A program made the position numbers and the translations under genes. The notes below the pieces were generated by a model that saw nothing but the letters and a program-made list of their open reading frames with translations, was not told the origin of the DNA and ran no database searches. A DNA stretch of 64,000 nucleotides from Leptasterias polaris (lineage: Eukaryota; Echinodermata; Asteroidea; Forcipulatida; Asteriidae), in NCBI GenBank assembly GCA_037783415.1, contig JAZGTN010000193.1, positions 62,001 through 126,000 of the forward strand, written 5' to 3'. This document shows, piece by piece, positions 12,401-21,017 of this stretch (positions are counted from its first letter, which is position 1; each line of letters opens with the position of its first letter).

Positions 12401-15400
12401 TGTCCTTAATTCAGTGACTACTAGCCAGCAGGACAAGTATAGTTTGTCATTTCACAAGGCTGCTGGATTTTCCCCTGGACCATATCTTAGGGTTGTCTTT
12501 CAGAATGATATGTCAGGCCTGGAATTTCATCTTTGAGTGGGCAAGGTAATTTTCATTTTGCAAAGGGCTCTTTCATTGGAAAATCTTAAAGACTATGGGA
12601 AACCTTTTGAGTGGGCACTAATGCAAAGACCTAGGGAAAAGGAGGCAATTTCCTCTGTGACCTTCGTGTAATTCCAGGCTAGGCCTATGTGACTGAAATT
12701 TGACATGAACAAAAAATCTGTGCATAGAGTGGATGAAGGTTTCCGGAAGCAATGAACTAGCCAGTTGAACTACTTGAATTTTTTTTTTGACTGGTCCTTA
12801 GAATTTTTTTAACTGACTTATGCTTGGCCTATGAACCCTTAACTCATTGTTCCTATGAACAATGAAAAAGAGTTCACTCTCTGTTAAAATGTTGAACCAC
12901 CCTTGCAAAACTAAAGAAGCCAATTGTTGTCACTTACATATTTTTTGTCCAACGCATCAAAGCATCCTTTGACCCACTTGATCACCTGACAGGCACCTGG
13001 GCAAGCACTGTCACCTTTTAATATCTTCAGATGCAAGTCTGTATGAGTGGAGCAATTAAACAAATTATTAATTGATTATGATTTGAAACTTGCATAAGTT
13101 GCATGGTTCGAATACCATCTAGTTAGGTTTCAGGGCTTGATCATGTCACACTGTACTGCTAGCCTGAGGCCAGTGATGTTAGCATCGGGCCAGTGAACTC
13201 ATGACTGGACAAGTCCAGCGATCTTGTGTTTTCCAATTAAATAATTATACCTTGAACAGAAACAAACTATGTTCAAATATTGACTTAGACTTAGAATCTC
13301 ATAATTCCAATTCTGTAAAGAATTATGTATACTAACACCCATAAAGCCAACATGAGATCAATAAAATGGATGGAATGATGTGGTGGGGGAGAATGAGGAG
13401 AGGATAAAATACAACATTATTTGTAACAGGAAAGAGATTGTATGAAGATGAAACATCTTAAAAATTTGATAACAATTTCCTCTTGGTGTGAAAACAAAGC
13501 TTCCCGAATGAACAGAATGTTACATTTTAGAGGTTTACAGACTGTCATTTCAATCATATTATACCTGAAGGTTTGGTAATAACAGACAGCAAGTCTTTTC
13601 ATCTAGTACAGGCCTGGAATTTCATCTTTGAGAGGGCAGGCCATTGGGAACTCTTTAAGTCTATAGGGGCACCTATAGTCTGAAGTGGCACCAAGGCAAA
13701 GACCAGGGGCAACACAGTCTTTTCATCTATGTGGTGGCAATCTTGCCTCTTTCAAGAAAATCCTATGGCACAGAAAGATCAGTGAGGCCAAGTAGAAAAA
13801 CTAAAGAGTTTCTCGACCCCGCCCGCCTCCTTTTTGGCCGCCGCCTCCTATTTTTGTTTCACTATTTACTATTTTCATTAAAAAAAAAACCTATTTCTTT
13901 GAAGATTTAAAGCTGAAATCAAATTTTGGGGATAAAACTGAGTGGCATCTCTGATATTTTAAATGGGCCAAAATAGCAGCTTTGCCTCAAGAATTCCCAA
14001 CTTTCTCATTCCAATATTCTCAGGTGTGCAGTCCCTAGCTAGTTAAGGGCTAAAAGTGTGATTCTCCTGACTTAATATATCATCAGTGTCTTGGCACCAA
14101 ACCCAGCTGGGCATGCTGGGTGTTCCTTTCAGAGCGAACAGCAACTGTTGTCGAAGGTGATGGTGCTGCGATTCTGCAGTGAAGGGTCTTACAAGTCATT
14201 TGTTTTGTCATAAATTGCATCAGTATACTCAAAAAGCACAATATCTGTGAATAAATATACCTTGGCCAGCCATATTTAGCATGGCGGCCATCTTGGAAAA
14301 AATAGCAAAAAATTGAAAAATAGTAAATAGTAAGGCCCTGCCTCCTCTTTTTTGAAAAGTCCGGACGAGAAACTTGTTTCTTTTTTTACTTGGCCTAATT
14401 TAGCTCACCTTCTAAACATCTGTCCCCAAAAGCATGCTCAGGAAAGATGGTTCTCAGGTACATCACATTGGATACAGCAACAGCTAAAAGCTTTTTGACA
14501 AACAGCGCAGACTGCGTCTCAGAAAGCTGCTCAGTTGGGAAGACCGATGACCACTAAATAGAAAAACAAAAAAGGCATAAATTAATGAGTCCAACTCCAT
14601 TATCCCATAACTGGGACACATGGTTCAATTCTAGTTACCGACACTGTAGACTCGAGCGATCCATGCCTCTTAAAAAATCATATTGAATAATTGTTTATGA
14701 AGCCTATTAAAGCAGGCCTGGAATTACATGGAGACAACCTTTATATCGCCCTGGTCTTTGCCTTGGTGCCTCTTCAAATGTTTCCCCGTACTCTAATAGA
14801 CTTTAAGTTTTTCCAATGGAAGTGCCTGTTGCAAAATGACAATGGCCTTGCCCTTTCAAAGATGAAACTCCAGGCCTGAGCTGAGAATTTCTGGCTCTGT
14901 CTAATAGCTCTGCTCCGAATATTAAGCTCAACAAATTAAAACCCCCCTTGCAAAATGTCAACAACCAGCTACCAACAAGGACAGCTGCATTGTGCATTGC
15001 ATTATTATGCATCATGTTATAGATGTGGGTGTCTACTTTTCAGGGCAGTAACAATGGTACCTATTGGCTCAACAATATATATAATTATTATTAATTTGTT
15101 TGCATATCCTATATTTACAGTATTCTATAAAAATAATTGTTTCATTTTATTTTAGGACACATGATAATTTGTAATTTTTTTTTGAGTACCACATTAGCGC
15201 GACAGCATTTAAAACCAGAAGCCCGTGCACGGCGGCAAATCCAGAAGCCCAATCAGAAAAACTAAATAACCAGTTCGACTGTTGGCACTGTATGTTCCAA
15301 TTGCCTAGATCATAGATGCTAAACTCAAGTGGCAAAAAGTTTTGTTTAAAAAAAAATAAAAAAAAATAAAAAATAAAAATTATATATTTTTAACAAAATG

Positions 15401-17364
15401 GCCAGGGGTTTCCCATACGGGCGGTGAGCCCATTTTGACTGATTTCTATTCCAATAACAAATATTAATTTCTATGAAAAGCACTGTTGAACAATGTTCCT
15501 AAATTCTTAGTAACTTACTCTAACTCGGCATGCAAGTAACTTGACGACAATAATAATGCGAAAGGTTCCACTCTTTTCTTTGGTTGCCCAGTAAACGGAC
15601 AAACGAAAGCCTACCGTAGAATTTTCCAGTTCCACTTCAATTCATCATTTATTTCTCTTATAAAAAGATCACAGGCCATTAAATTCCCATTATTCTCCCC
15701 TAATGGAAGTAAGACTAACAGAAACGATGTATAAATCTGACACTTCGATCGGCGTCCATGTTATTCACACGGCGATGCCGAACACGTGCGTAGTGTGCAT
15801 GTACATCCATGCATACGGCCATACAATGTACTGTACCAGATTGACCGAAACTGGATTGCGCCATTCCCACCCCCTTTGTTACGCTTTGGTTTATTAGTTT
15901 TCCAGCGGGAGTAAGAATTTAAAATATAGTTCTAGGCACAACCTCTTTTTTATCGAAGTGCATAATAATCACTCTTTGTTCGGTTGTTTTCGCACTTGGG
16001 GTCGAACGAATGACAGTTGAATAAATTGAGAACAAAATTGTCCGTTCGTGCTGCAGTTTTTAACACACGCGATTTAGATTTTGCGTCTTTTGCGTACTTT
16101 CTGCATATATTTCGTACCGCCGTACTCAGATGTGAAAATGCGTGCATGGTACGCAAAATGCGTACTGGTTGGCAGGTCTGCAGTTAGTTAGTTACACTCA
16201 GTTGATTGAATACTTATGTTGGCATAATAAATCCATAACTGCATGTGAACATGGACAAATCAATTTTTGTCATCATCAGTTTCAACACTTATGGAATATG
16301 GGTTCCGTTGCAAAGCTCCAGCCAACCAGCTTTTGTGAAATAAACAAGGAAATGCACCTGGTCCTGGGAAAATTTTTAAATGATTCATGACCTGATCTGA
16401 TGACAAATTTATCCTTACAATTTTACATGAAATAAAAAATTACAACAATATCATGAATAGCCCCCCATAAACATGATAAAGTTCATAACAATATTTCTAA
16501 AGCAAAACATGCAAAAATAATATTTATTAAATTACAAAAAGATAACCATATGGTAACTAACCAAACTTTATAATTTTTTTTGCAAAGCTAAAATTTGCTG
16601 TTTTTTGTAAACATGATTTGGTAATGGTAGACCCAGTGTCCCAGTAACTGGGGAGCTGTATTCGTTTTTTTGAAATTTTGACATCTGCGGCTAGTAGTAC
16701 GACTGCAGATGTCAAAATTTCGAAAAAACAAGTACAGCGCCCCAGTTACTGGGTCTATGGATTTGGTATAGGGCCTATAGTCAACTGGCACTGGTCAACT
16801 CAATGTCCTTTGGCTTTACTTTGTCGTTAACTGTTTAATTTAAATTTAGTCATGATAGATACTGATGATGATAGTATTACATGTATTAAAATAGTAGCAA
16901 ACTAGCAAGTCTGTAGTTAGCCCCATTAATAATTAATACTGTGCCAGATCAGGACTCCAGAGTAGGGCCTATTGCCACTTAAGTATTATAACATGTATAA
17001 TGGGGCTATAGAAAAGTAACACAAAAGTTACACTCACGTTACAAAACTACCAAACCAAACATCAACATTTACAACAAATAACAACATTATTCATAATCAT
17101 TCATAAACGTCACTTTAATTTTTAAAACCTTCACTCAGTTGAAAAAAAACACAACAAAACCCACCAAGAATTTATGCATTTGACTGAGTATGAATGATGA
17201 GGTCCTGAATTAAATACCAGGCTATCCTATGGCAAAATATTGTGCAATAATTAATAGTTAACACTAATAATAATATACACCAACAGTTGCACGCACGGAA
17301 TTAAAGCACAACTTACCTCGCCAGTTTTTTGCTTTTCTCTCACCCGCTGTGCCGTTGCAGTCAT
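76..17364 (-). CDS. HORMAD1: Meiotic HORMA-domain protein, HORMAD1/Hop1 family, with PHD finger and winged helix (16 exons)
   Basis: Exons in transcript order: 17364-17317, 14553-14409, 13038-12938, 11987-11967, 11246-11220, 10252-10191, 9461-9310, 8616-8513, 7650-7640, 6544-6385, 5386-5272, 4516-4413, 3552-3436, 2313-2084, 1562-1382, 402-76. Every junction is GT-AG and the 1905 nt join in one frame, giving 634 aa plus stop. Residues about 17-235 align without gaps, from memory of the family, to the vertebrate HORMAD1 HORMA domain ([38 protein letters not shown]). Residues 236-340 are acidic and low-complexity. Residues 342-389 form a C4HC3 PHD finger and about 390-465 a winged helix; the tail is basic. 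HORMADs coat unsynapsed meiotic chromosome axes, promote double-strand breaks and inter-homologue repair, and are removed by TRIP13. Vertebrate HORMAD1 is about 394 aa and lacks the PHD/winged-helix part, so this is the longer Hop1-like architecture. The 3' UTR lies outside the window. Splicing is inferred. Confidence 0.93.
835..1227 (-). mobile_element. tRNA-derived SINE, family A, full-length copy in HORMAD intron 15
   Basis: Read on the minus strand it starts with a tRNA-like head, GTGGCCGAGCGG (A box) and GGTTCGAGTCCCGG (B box), then a body with GATGGGACGTAAAGCC, and a 3' end GCGCACTATATAAG like LINE-borrowed tails. It is about 390 bp. Related heads occur near 37058, 50783 and 63098. Confidence 0.82.
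1382..1562 (-). CDS. HORMAD1: HORMAD exon 15
   Basis: 181 nt, acceptor TGCAG, donor GTAAAA. It encodes a lysine- and glutamate-rich segment ([20 protein letters not shown]) that may close the winged-helix region and leads into a disordered tail. Confidence 0.85.
1563..2083. other. HORMAD intron 14, nothing recognised
   Basis: An intron of unique-looking sequence. Short ORFs on both strands here are chance frames. Confidence 0.6.
2084..2313 (-). CDS. HORMAD1: HORMAD exon 14 (winged helix)
   Basis: 230 nt, acceptor CGCAG, donor GTCAGT. Residues 390-465 include [20 protein letters not shown], then [20 protein letters not shown] and [10 protein letters not shown]. This is the helix / turn / recognition helix / basic wing pattern of a winged helix, as next to the PHD in Hop1. 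Confidence 0.87.
3200..3415 (+). mobile_element. tRNA-derived SINE, family B, copy in HORMAD intron 13
   Basis: It contains GTTAGATAGCTCAGTCAGTTGAGC (A box region) and GGTTCAAGTTCGC (B box), preceded by the family's leader GACAAAATAAGGAGACCGCC. The rest of intron 13 (2314-3435) shows no other recognisable element. Confidence 0.7.
3436..3552 (-). CDS. HORMAD1: HORMAD exon 13 (PHD finger core)
   Basis: 117 nt, exactly 39 codons in phase 0. It encodes [19 protein letters not shown] and CDQC: ligands Cys358-x2-Cys361, His366-x2-Cys369, Cys384-x2-Cys387. Trp364 two residues before the ligand His is typical of methyl-lysine-reading PHD fingers. Confidence 0.9.
3553..4412. other. HORMAD intron 12, nothing recognised
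   Basis: AT-rich intron with short A- and T-runs; no gene or clear repeat. Part (4200-4380) could be an old LINE tail but this is not supported. Confidence 0.5.
4413..4516 (-). CDS. HORMAD1: HORMAD exon 12 (first PHD cysteines)
   Basis: 104 nt, acceptor TTATAG, donor GTAAGA. After a Ser/Pro and acidic stretch it ends with RCPCGCNE (Cys344, Cys346, Cys348), the first zinc-ligand pair of the PHD finger. The finger is split from its second half by an 860-bp intron. Confidence 0.88.
4535..4760 (-). mobile_element. SINE family B copy, minus strand, HORMAD intron 11
   Basis: Reverse-oriented copy: GGTTTGAACCAATGACC is the inverted B box, GCTCTACCACTAAGCTATAT the inverted A-box region, followed by the family leader. 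A second, shorter copy follows at about 4905-5010. Confidence 0.68.
4905..5010 (-). mobile_element. Partial SINE family B copy, minus strand
   Basis: GATTTGAACCAATGACC (inverted B box) and GTGCTAGCGCTC are shared with the copy 370 bp upstream. The A-box end is lost. Confidence 0.6.
5272..5386 (-). CDS. HORMAD1: HORMAD exon 11 (linker)
   Basis: 115 nt, acceptor CTACAG, donor GTAAGG. It encodes a polar, probably disordered linker with [12 protein letters not shown] and [12 protein letters not shown]. No domain is recognised. Confidence 0.82.
5965..6260. repeat. Fragment of the CAGGCCTGGAATT repeat family, HORMAD intron 10
   Basis: Carries TTGTTGAGCTTAATTCGGAG and GGCCTGGAATTTCAT, both repeated in inverted order at 14713-14945. 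Related pieces occur at 6930-6990, 12514, 13608 and 37410. Confidence 0.55.
6385..6544 (-). CDS. HORMAD1: HORMAD exon 10 (end of HORMA domain and acidic linker)
   Basis: 160 nt, donor GTAAGT. It starts [10 protein letters not shown], the last HORMA strand, then turns strongly acidic ([16 protein letters not shown]). The acceptor GTGAAG is weak but is preceded by a T-rich tract. Confidence 0.87.
6545..8512. other. HORMAD introns 8 and 9 around the 11-nt exon
   Basis: Apart from exon 9 (7640-7650) and scraps of the GGCCTGGAATT repeat near 6940, I see no gene or intact repeat. Confidence 0.5.
7640..7650 (-). CDS. HORMAD1: HORMAD exon 9, 11-nt microexon
   Basis: Only 11 nt (TCATTCCACAC), flanked by a pyrimidine-rich CTCCTACAG acceptor and a GTGAGT donor. 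Joined, exons 8-10 read STSFHTVKLRIKT, which aligns residue for residue with STPFHIFKVKVTT of HORMAD1. The exon also shifts the phase by two, exactly what exon 10 needs. Omitting it would lose the frame. Confidence 0.75.
8513..8616 (-). CDS. HORMAD1: HORMAD exon 8
   Basis: 104 nt, acceptor TTTTAG, donor GTAAGT. It encodes [10 protein letters not shown], a variable acidic stretch, and [14 protein letters not shown], matching the safety-belt approach of HORMAD1. It ends in phase 0. Confidence 0.92.
9310..9461 (-). CDS. HORMAD1: HORMAD exon 7
   Basis: 152 nt, acceptor TTATAG, donor GTAATT. It encodes residues 135-185, with a long helix ([19 protein letters not shown]) and the family signature [16 protein letters not shown]. 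Confidence 0.93.
10055..10138. repeat. Simple repeat: TG/T-rich then G-run, HORMAD intron 6
   Basis: GTGTGTGT, T-rich tract, then runs of 11 and 8 G, then CACACACAC. Low-complexity sequence; the overlapping ORFs with poly-Pro/Thr are artefacts. Confidence 0.85.
10191..10252 (-). CDS. HORMAD1: HORMAD exon 6
   Basis: 62 nt, acceptor TTTCAG, donor GTATGT. It encodes [20 protein letters not shown], equivalent to the ECYQFKFKY strand of HORMAD1. Confidence 0.9.
10487..11145. repeat. Minisatellite, about 52-57 bp unit, about 12 copies
   Basis: Each unit contains GGCATGTGGAAGTCATTCTC, then TAGTCAAACTTTCTTTG, TTCAACCC and an AAATTATTT variant. About 12 units fill most of the 967-bp intron 5. The array is preceded (10400-10475) by part of a SINE family B tail, which shares the TTGTTCAACCC words, so the array may have grown from SINE sequence. 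Confidence 0.9.
11220..11246 (-). CDS. HORMAD1: HORMAD exon 5, 27-nt microexon
   Basis: Nine codons (IYVDPNEPD) between a CAG acceptor and a GTAAGT donor, phase 0 at both ends. The D-P-N-E-P loop is typical of HORMADs at this position. The 52-bp minisatellite begins about 75 bp downstream in the next intron. Confidence 0.87.
11355..11690 (+). mobile_element. TTAA-type MITE family B, degenerate copy, HORMAD intron 4
   Basis: Shares TGTTCACAGATTTGCA, TATAAAGATGGT, GTGTGGATACTGGTCTTTGA and CCAATGTGACACATGTGCTC-like words with the copy at 56676-57028. Confidence 0.65.
11967..11987 (-). CDS. HORMAD1: HORMAD exon 4, 21-nt microexon
   Basis: Seven codons (LRTLTIG) between a TATAG acceptor and a GTGAGT donor, phase 0 at both ends. 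With exon 5 it gives [16 protein letters not shown], which fits LRMVVLAVYTNPEDPQ of HORMAD1 without a gap. This is the main evidence for an exon this small. Confidence 0.82.
12514..12681. mobile_element. CAGGCCTGGAATT short element, HORMAD intron 3
   Basis: About 168 bp bounded by CAGGCCTGGAATT and AATTCCAGGCTAG, an imperfect inverted repeat. Non-autonomous DNA element, superfamily unknown. Confidence 0.65.
12938..13038 (-). CDS. HORMAD1: HORMAD exon 3
   Basis: 101 nt, acceptor ATACAG, donor GTAAGT. It encodes residues 65-98 with [20 protein letters not shown], matching the CPGSTQLVKWMLGCYDAL stretch of HORMAD1. Confidence 0.92.
13785..14397. mobile_element. 613-bp fold-back element, HORMAD intron 2
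   Basis: Ends AGGCCAAGTAGAAAAAC and TTTTTTTACTTGGCCT are inverted; next to them lie AGTTTCTCGACC / CGGACGAGAAACT. The interior has GGCCGCCGCCTCC near one end and TGCCTCCTC near the other. An inverted copy is at 21018-21619. This copy ends 11 bp from the exon 2 donor. Confidence 0.8.
14409..14553 (-). CDS. HORMAD1: HORMAD exon 2 (HORMA domain start)
   Basis: 145 nt with TTTAG acceptor and GTGAGC donor. It encodes residues 17-64, including [20 protein letters not shown] and [10 protein letters not shown], the first helix and strand of the HORMA fold. It ends in phase 1. Confidence 0.92.
14713..14878. mobile_element. CAGGCCTGGAATT short element, HORMAD intron 1
   Basis: 166 bp bounded by CAGGCCTGGAATT and ACTCCAGGCCTG. 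Followed by the block with AGCTCAACAAATT that also accompanies the copy near 5970. Confidence 0.7.
14946..16627. other. HORMAD intron 1, mostly unrecognised
   Basis: Contains an A-rich tract at 15345-15390 and otherwise unassigned sequence. No conserved coding stretch seen. Confidence 0.45.
16628..16757. mobile_element. 130-bp hairpin MITE with TA flanks
   Basis: The arms (TAGACCCAGTGTCCCAGTAA / TTACTGGGTCTA and GACATCTGC / GCAGATGTC) pair over nearly the whole length around a 15-bp loop. A TA at each edge fits a Tc1/mariner-type insertion. Confidence 0.8.
17317..17364 (-). CDS. HORMAD1: HORMAD exon 1 (start codon)
   Basis: Sixteen codons starting [16 protein letters not shown], then a GTAAGT donor, phase 0. 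The opening resembles the MATAQ start of vertebrate HORMAD1. It is too short to be found as an ORF and is placed by the downstream frame and the donor. Confidence 0.8.
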
Positions 17365-17702
17365 TGCTAGTGTGTACTGTGTGTGGAACGAGTAAAAACA
17401 ATTATTCTAATTTATGTACAGAAAAACAAACCAGGTCATGAAACTCAAAGAAAGAAGACTGTGTTTTGACAAATTCTCTACAAAAATCCAGAGAGCCAGC
17501 TGACAAAAATGCGTTGCCGTACGAAATGTTGAACGTTCAGGATTTTTGAAGCTAAAAACTGAGCGAAACAACAACGTTGCTTCAGAAAAAAATATGTCTT
17601 GCGTTGTGTGTCGGTGTTTTGTGCATAAAATGTGTGTGTACACAAAAGTTATGAAGCGCGCGCGCGCAAGCCACAAAAGTTTAGCGCCAAAATCAGAGTC
17701 GA

Positions 17703-17710
17703 TGACGTCA
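17703..17710. promoter_or_regulatory. CRE palindrome TGACGTCA
   Basis: A perfect 8-bp CREB/ATF consensus 339 bp upstream of the HORMAD ATG. CREM/CREB-type factors drive many germ-cell genes, so the site is plausible for a meiotic gene, but occupancy is unknown. Confidence 0.5.
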
Positions 17711-17999
17711 TGTCGTCTGCAAAATCAGACAAATTGAAAAAAGTCTGTCAGTGCCAGTGCAGAATTGAATTTATTGTAGTTTTGAAGCTGCTTTTATGTG
17801 AATCAAATTAAAATTGCTGTAAATTTAAAGACATAAACTTCTGTTAATAAGTAAAAACGACTTCAAATGAAAATCTGGCATAATTGGTATTAATTTTCAC
17901 ATGTGCCCGTGCGTCTGCCCAACGCTGTATAATGATAACCCGCGCCTGTGGCTTTTTGAACTTGGTGAATATTAGTAATTGAGCCTAAGTTTTATTACT

Positions 18000-18140
18000 A
18001 GATCAACACTTGAGGGCGCAGTACAGATTTTGCAGGTGATCACGACAGTGTCAAGTTTCAGTGTTGACGACCAGGCAGACGACAGAAAGTGAAGAAACCA
18101 AATTTATATCACATTTTGTCCCACATATTTTCCAATACAA
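18000..18140 (+). other. Possible 5' noncoding exon of the hydrolase gene
   Basis: Sequence without repeats that ends CCAATACAAG followed by GTAGGTATTT, a good donor. The first coding exon of the hydrolase (27850) is preceded by a splice acceptor at 27837, so an upstream exon is required somewhere. The start is approximate. Confidence 0.3.
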
Positions 18141-18723
18141 GGTAGGTATTTGGTTTTTAGTGCACCAGCAGTTCAAAATGTTGAGTCTCTTTGTATTTTG
18201 ATTGTATTAAATCCCCTCAGCTCAGCCCAGAATAATGCCATGGTATGGTTGCATTGCCATTGCATTTACATACAAAATGCTTAGGCCTACTAGGCCTACA
18301 TATTACTACTACTAGCCTACTACTACTAGTATCGTAGGACGTCCTGTATTCAAGGCGTCCCAGAAATCGATGCAAATCTTTTACCTCTCTGCGTGCGATG
18401 TAAACAGTCCCTAGATACAATTTTTGTGGTTTGACTTGCCAAGCAAAGAGTTTCCTCTCCTTTGACCAAAACTTAGAAACATGTACAGTATGGCTCCACT
18501 GGCAGGTTAGTTGCACTTGTAAATGCAAAACGTTGTGGTATTTAGTTAGGCATTTCTACAGTACAAGGTTACAAAAATATGTCATACTGTCGGGGCCATA
18601 AAACAAAATTTGCCCTCCGAAAAAGTTTCATCAAACACTTTTTAAATTCACAATTCACGATGATCAAATCATGTGACTGAACATTCTGCTGAGCATTCTG
18701 GGGGAAAAAATACAGCTCTAGGC

Positions 18724-19085
18724 TTAAAGGTATTATACAGGATTGGCAGAGCTGACAAAATAATCACAGACAGTGTTCATGTTTTGTGTAATCAACCACA
18801 TACATGAAATAACAAACCTGTGAAAATTGGAGCTCAATTGGTCATCGAGGTCACGAGAAAATAGTGAAAAGAGACCTTATGTGTTTTCTGTTTTTCAAAC
18901 ATCGAGTTTATTATCGCGCGCGATAAAAACTATTGTTTTACTCATTTCTCGAAAACGATAGCATTTTAGGCAGAAATATTTTAAGGAACCCTTTCTACCA
19001 TTACTTACTTTAAATCATGTAAGTTATGTGTGAATCTGTGAACATTTGTGTTTTTCGATCTTACCAATAGTGTACAGGGTCTTTA
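18724..19085 (-). mobile_element. TTAA-type MITE family C, minus-strand copy
   Basis: Starts TTAAAGGTATTATACAGGAT and ends GTGTACAGGGTCTTTA. It is the reverse of the copy at 48795-49157 and carries the same palindrome TTATCGCGCGCGATAA in the middle. TTAA target sites point to a piggyBac-like source. Confidence 0.82.
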
Positions 19086-19253
19086 TAAGAAGCCATGTGC
19101 CTTATATTATTTTTCTTATAGTCTTGAGAAAAATTTGTGTAACCCTCATATCATTATTATTATTAATATTAAAATTTAAACATCGGCTTGGTGATTCAAT
19201 TATCACTGTTTATTTATATGCTTTATTATAAATGTTAAGAAACATAAAAAGAT

Positions 19254-19734
19254 GTTCCGCCCCAACTTGACAATCGCACCAACTATAGTTTGGACTGGTC
19301 CCAACTTGAGTGTTCAAGTTGGGGCGTCCCAACTGTAGTTGGGATAGTTCAGGGTACCAGTGGAGCCAGCATCGGCATACATTGAACAGCTGTTTGCTGC
19401 CGAAGTGTGTGTGTGAAGTGCGTGACAAGACTGAAATCAGTACTCTAAATAATTTAGTGCTGACTTCATTTAGTTTAGAATATTCAGTGCCAGCACCAAA
19501 CAATTTAGACCGCTCTTCCCACCCATACGCTTATCACGGCAGTGGGAGCTCCCTGCCTCACTCCCCGACCGCATGTTACAGTCCCCACGGTCGATCACTG
19601 CATCGTTTTCGCGGAGGCTATCCTGTTGAGTTCTAGTAGGCGATCCCAACTACAGTTGGGACGCCCCAACTTGAACACTCAAGTTGGGACCAGTCCCAAC
19701 TATAGTTGGGACGATTGTCAAGTTGGGACGGAAC
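19254..19734. mobile_element. Fold-back element with arms of nested CCCAACT/AGTTGGG palindromes
   Basis: Arms of about 95 bp (19254-19349 and 19640-19734) are inverted copies. Each arm itself holds several CCCAACT...AGTTGGG palindromes, e.g. GTCCCAACTATAGTTGGGAC in the right arm. The 290-bp core has no recognisable coding. Confidence 0.85.
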
Positions 19735-19957
19735 AAAGACACAAAACTAAACAAAAATCAGATTTGAAAGCCAAGAATTATTTACTTTTTATTTTATTTT
19801 ATTTTTTTAAAGTTTTTGCAAATTATTATCGTAATTTTTAAAATTAAATAAAAAATATTTTGAATAAAATGAAGACAGCTGCTGGCTATAGAGTCATACA
19901 CAAAGTCTCACAGAACACTTGAAGTCACTGCAGATGTTTCTTCCGCGTATGGCTTCA

Positions 19958-20045
19958 CCTAGCCCACCTAATTGTTGGGCTGTAATGGCTCTCTTAACAG
20001 CGGTCTCATAACACTCACCATTACAGCCCAACAAGGTGGGCTAGG
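19958..20045. repeat. 88-bp hairpin (about 30-bp stem)
   Basis: CCTAGCCCACCTAATTGTTG with GGGCTGTAATGG pairs with CCATTACAGCCCAACAAGG and TGGGCTAGG across a 29-bp loop. Probably a short inverted-repeat element or its end. Confidence 0.75.
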
Positions 20046-20520
20046 CTTCACCGGGACACCATACTTTCTTGTTTGCCTCGAAAACAGGTAAAACTCAAAA
20101 CACGGGGACGCTATTGAAGTCATCGAAGATCGGTGCGTGGTGTGAAAGTTTCAATGTCTATCAAGTTTTAATATATTTTTACATACTTCTTATAAACAAA
20201 GGAAGGTAATTAGGGCATCAGTTGATATATGGCATATTTTATTTTTTTTCAATTCAAAGAAAAAGGCATAGTACATCGAAAACCGGACCGGGGAGGATAT
20301 GTAGTAACTAGCAGACTAGGTAGGCTAGGTAGTGGATGTAGGCATGGACAGTGACAGTGCCGCTAGTGCTAAAAAACTGCTATACTGTGCTAGTTGTAGT
20401 AGTGGGCTGAATTACCATAGACAGAGCAAGGACCAAACTGAACTATTTATTGTATTTTTATGTCTTTTTAAGCACGAGAGCCAAGGCAATTTCTATTGTA
20501 TACTTGTAATTGTATAATAA

Positions 20521-20550
20521 ATAGCAATAAATCAATCAATCAATCAATCA
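20521..20550. repeat. (AATC)n microsatellite
   Basis: About four or five AATC units preceded by GTATAATAAATAGCAATAA. This resembles a LINE 3' tail, so 20380-20550 may be a 3' LINE scrap. Confidence 0.6.
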
Positions 20551-21017
20551 TTCACGACTATTGTCATTCGTATTTTCAAAACAACATTATAAAGTTGCCT
20601 ATCATCTGTTCCAAATAATACTATAATAGATCAAGTACTATTCTAACCATGTCCATGCTAACCAAAAAAGTCTGATATTGTTTTGGGGGGAAATTACCTA
20701 GTTGTAGAAGTACTAGAACTTGGAACTATTTATTTGACATGTGGTTTGAATAACTATTTCTATCCTAAAATGCCTACCTACAAAATTTACAAGTAACAAG
20801 TAAACGGTACTAACTGGAACCAACCAACCTGACCGACCAACAGCAGTGTATAACAAAGTAGGTGTTGTGTACACAACACTTTTACTCGGACCAATTGGAG
20901 GGAGGTGCTCAGACTCAGTCTGAACAGACTAATTCATTTCTTATTTTCAATGTTGCTTAGCTTGGGTCGGCCCTTTGTTTGACTACTCACATTCCAGTAC
21001 AGTGCTAAACTTTAATA
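20551..21017. other. No feature recognised
   Basis: AT-rich intergenic or intronic sequence; no gene or clear repeat seen. Confidence 0.5.

Larger units (their letters stand above)
17365..18140. promoter_or_regulatory. Candidate divergent promoter between HORMAD and the hydrolase gene
   Basis: The region directly upstream of the HORMAD start has CpG-rich patches (GCGCGCGCGC at 17657-17666) and a CRE, unlike the surrounding AT-rich repeats. On the plus strand it ends with a possible noncoding exon and GTAGGT donor at 18141. No TATA box is evident. The divergent assignment is inference. Confidence 0.4.
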
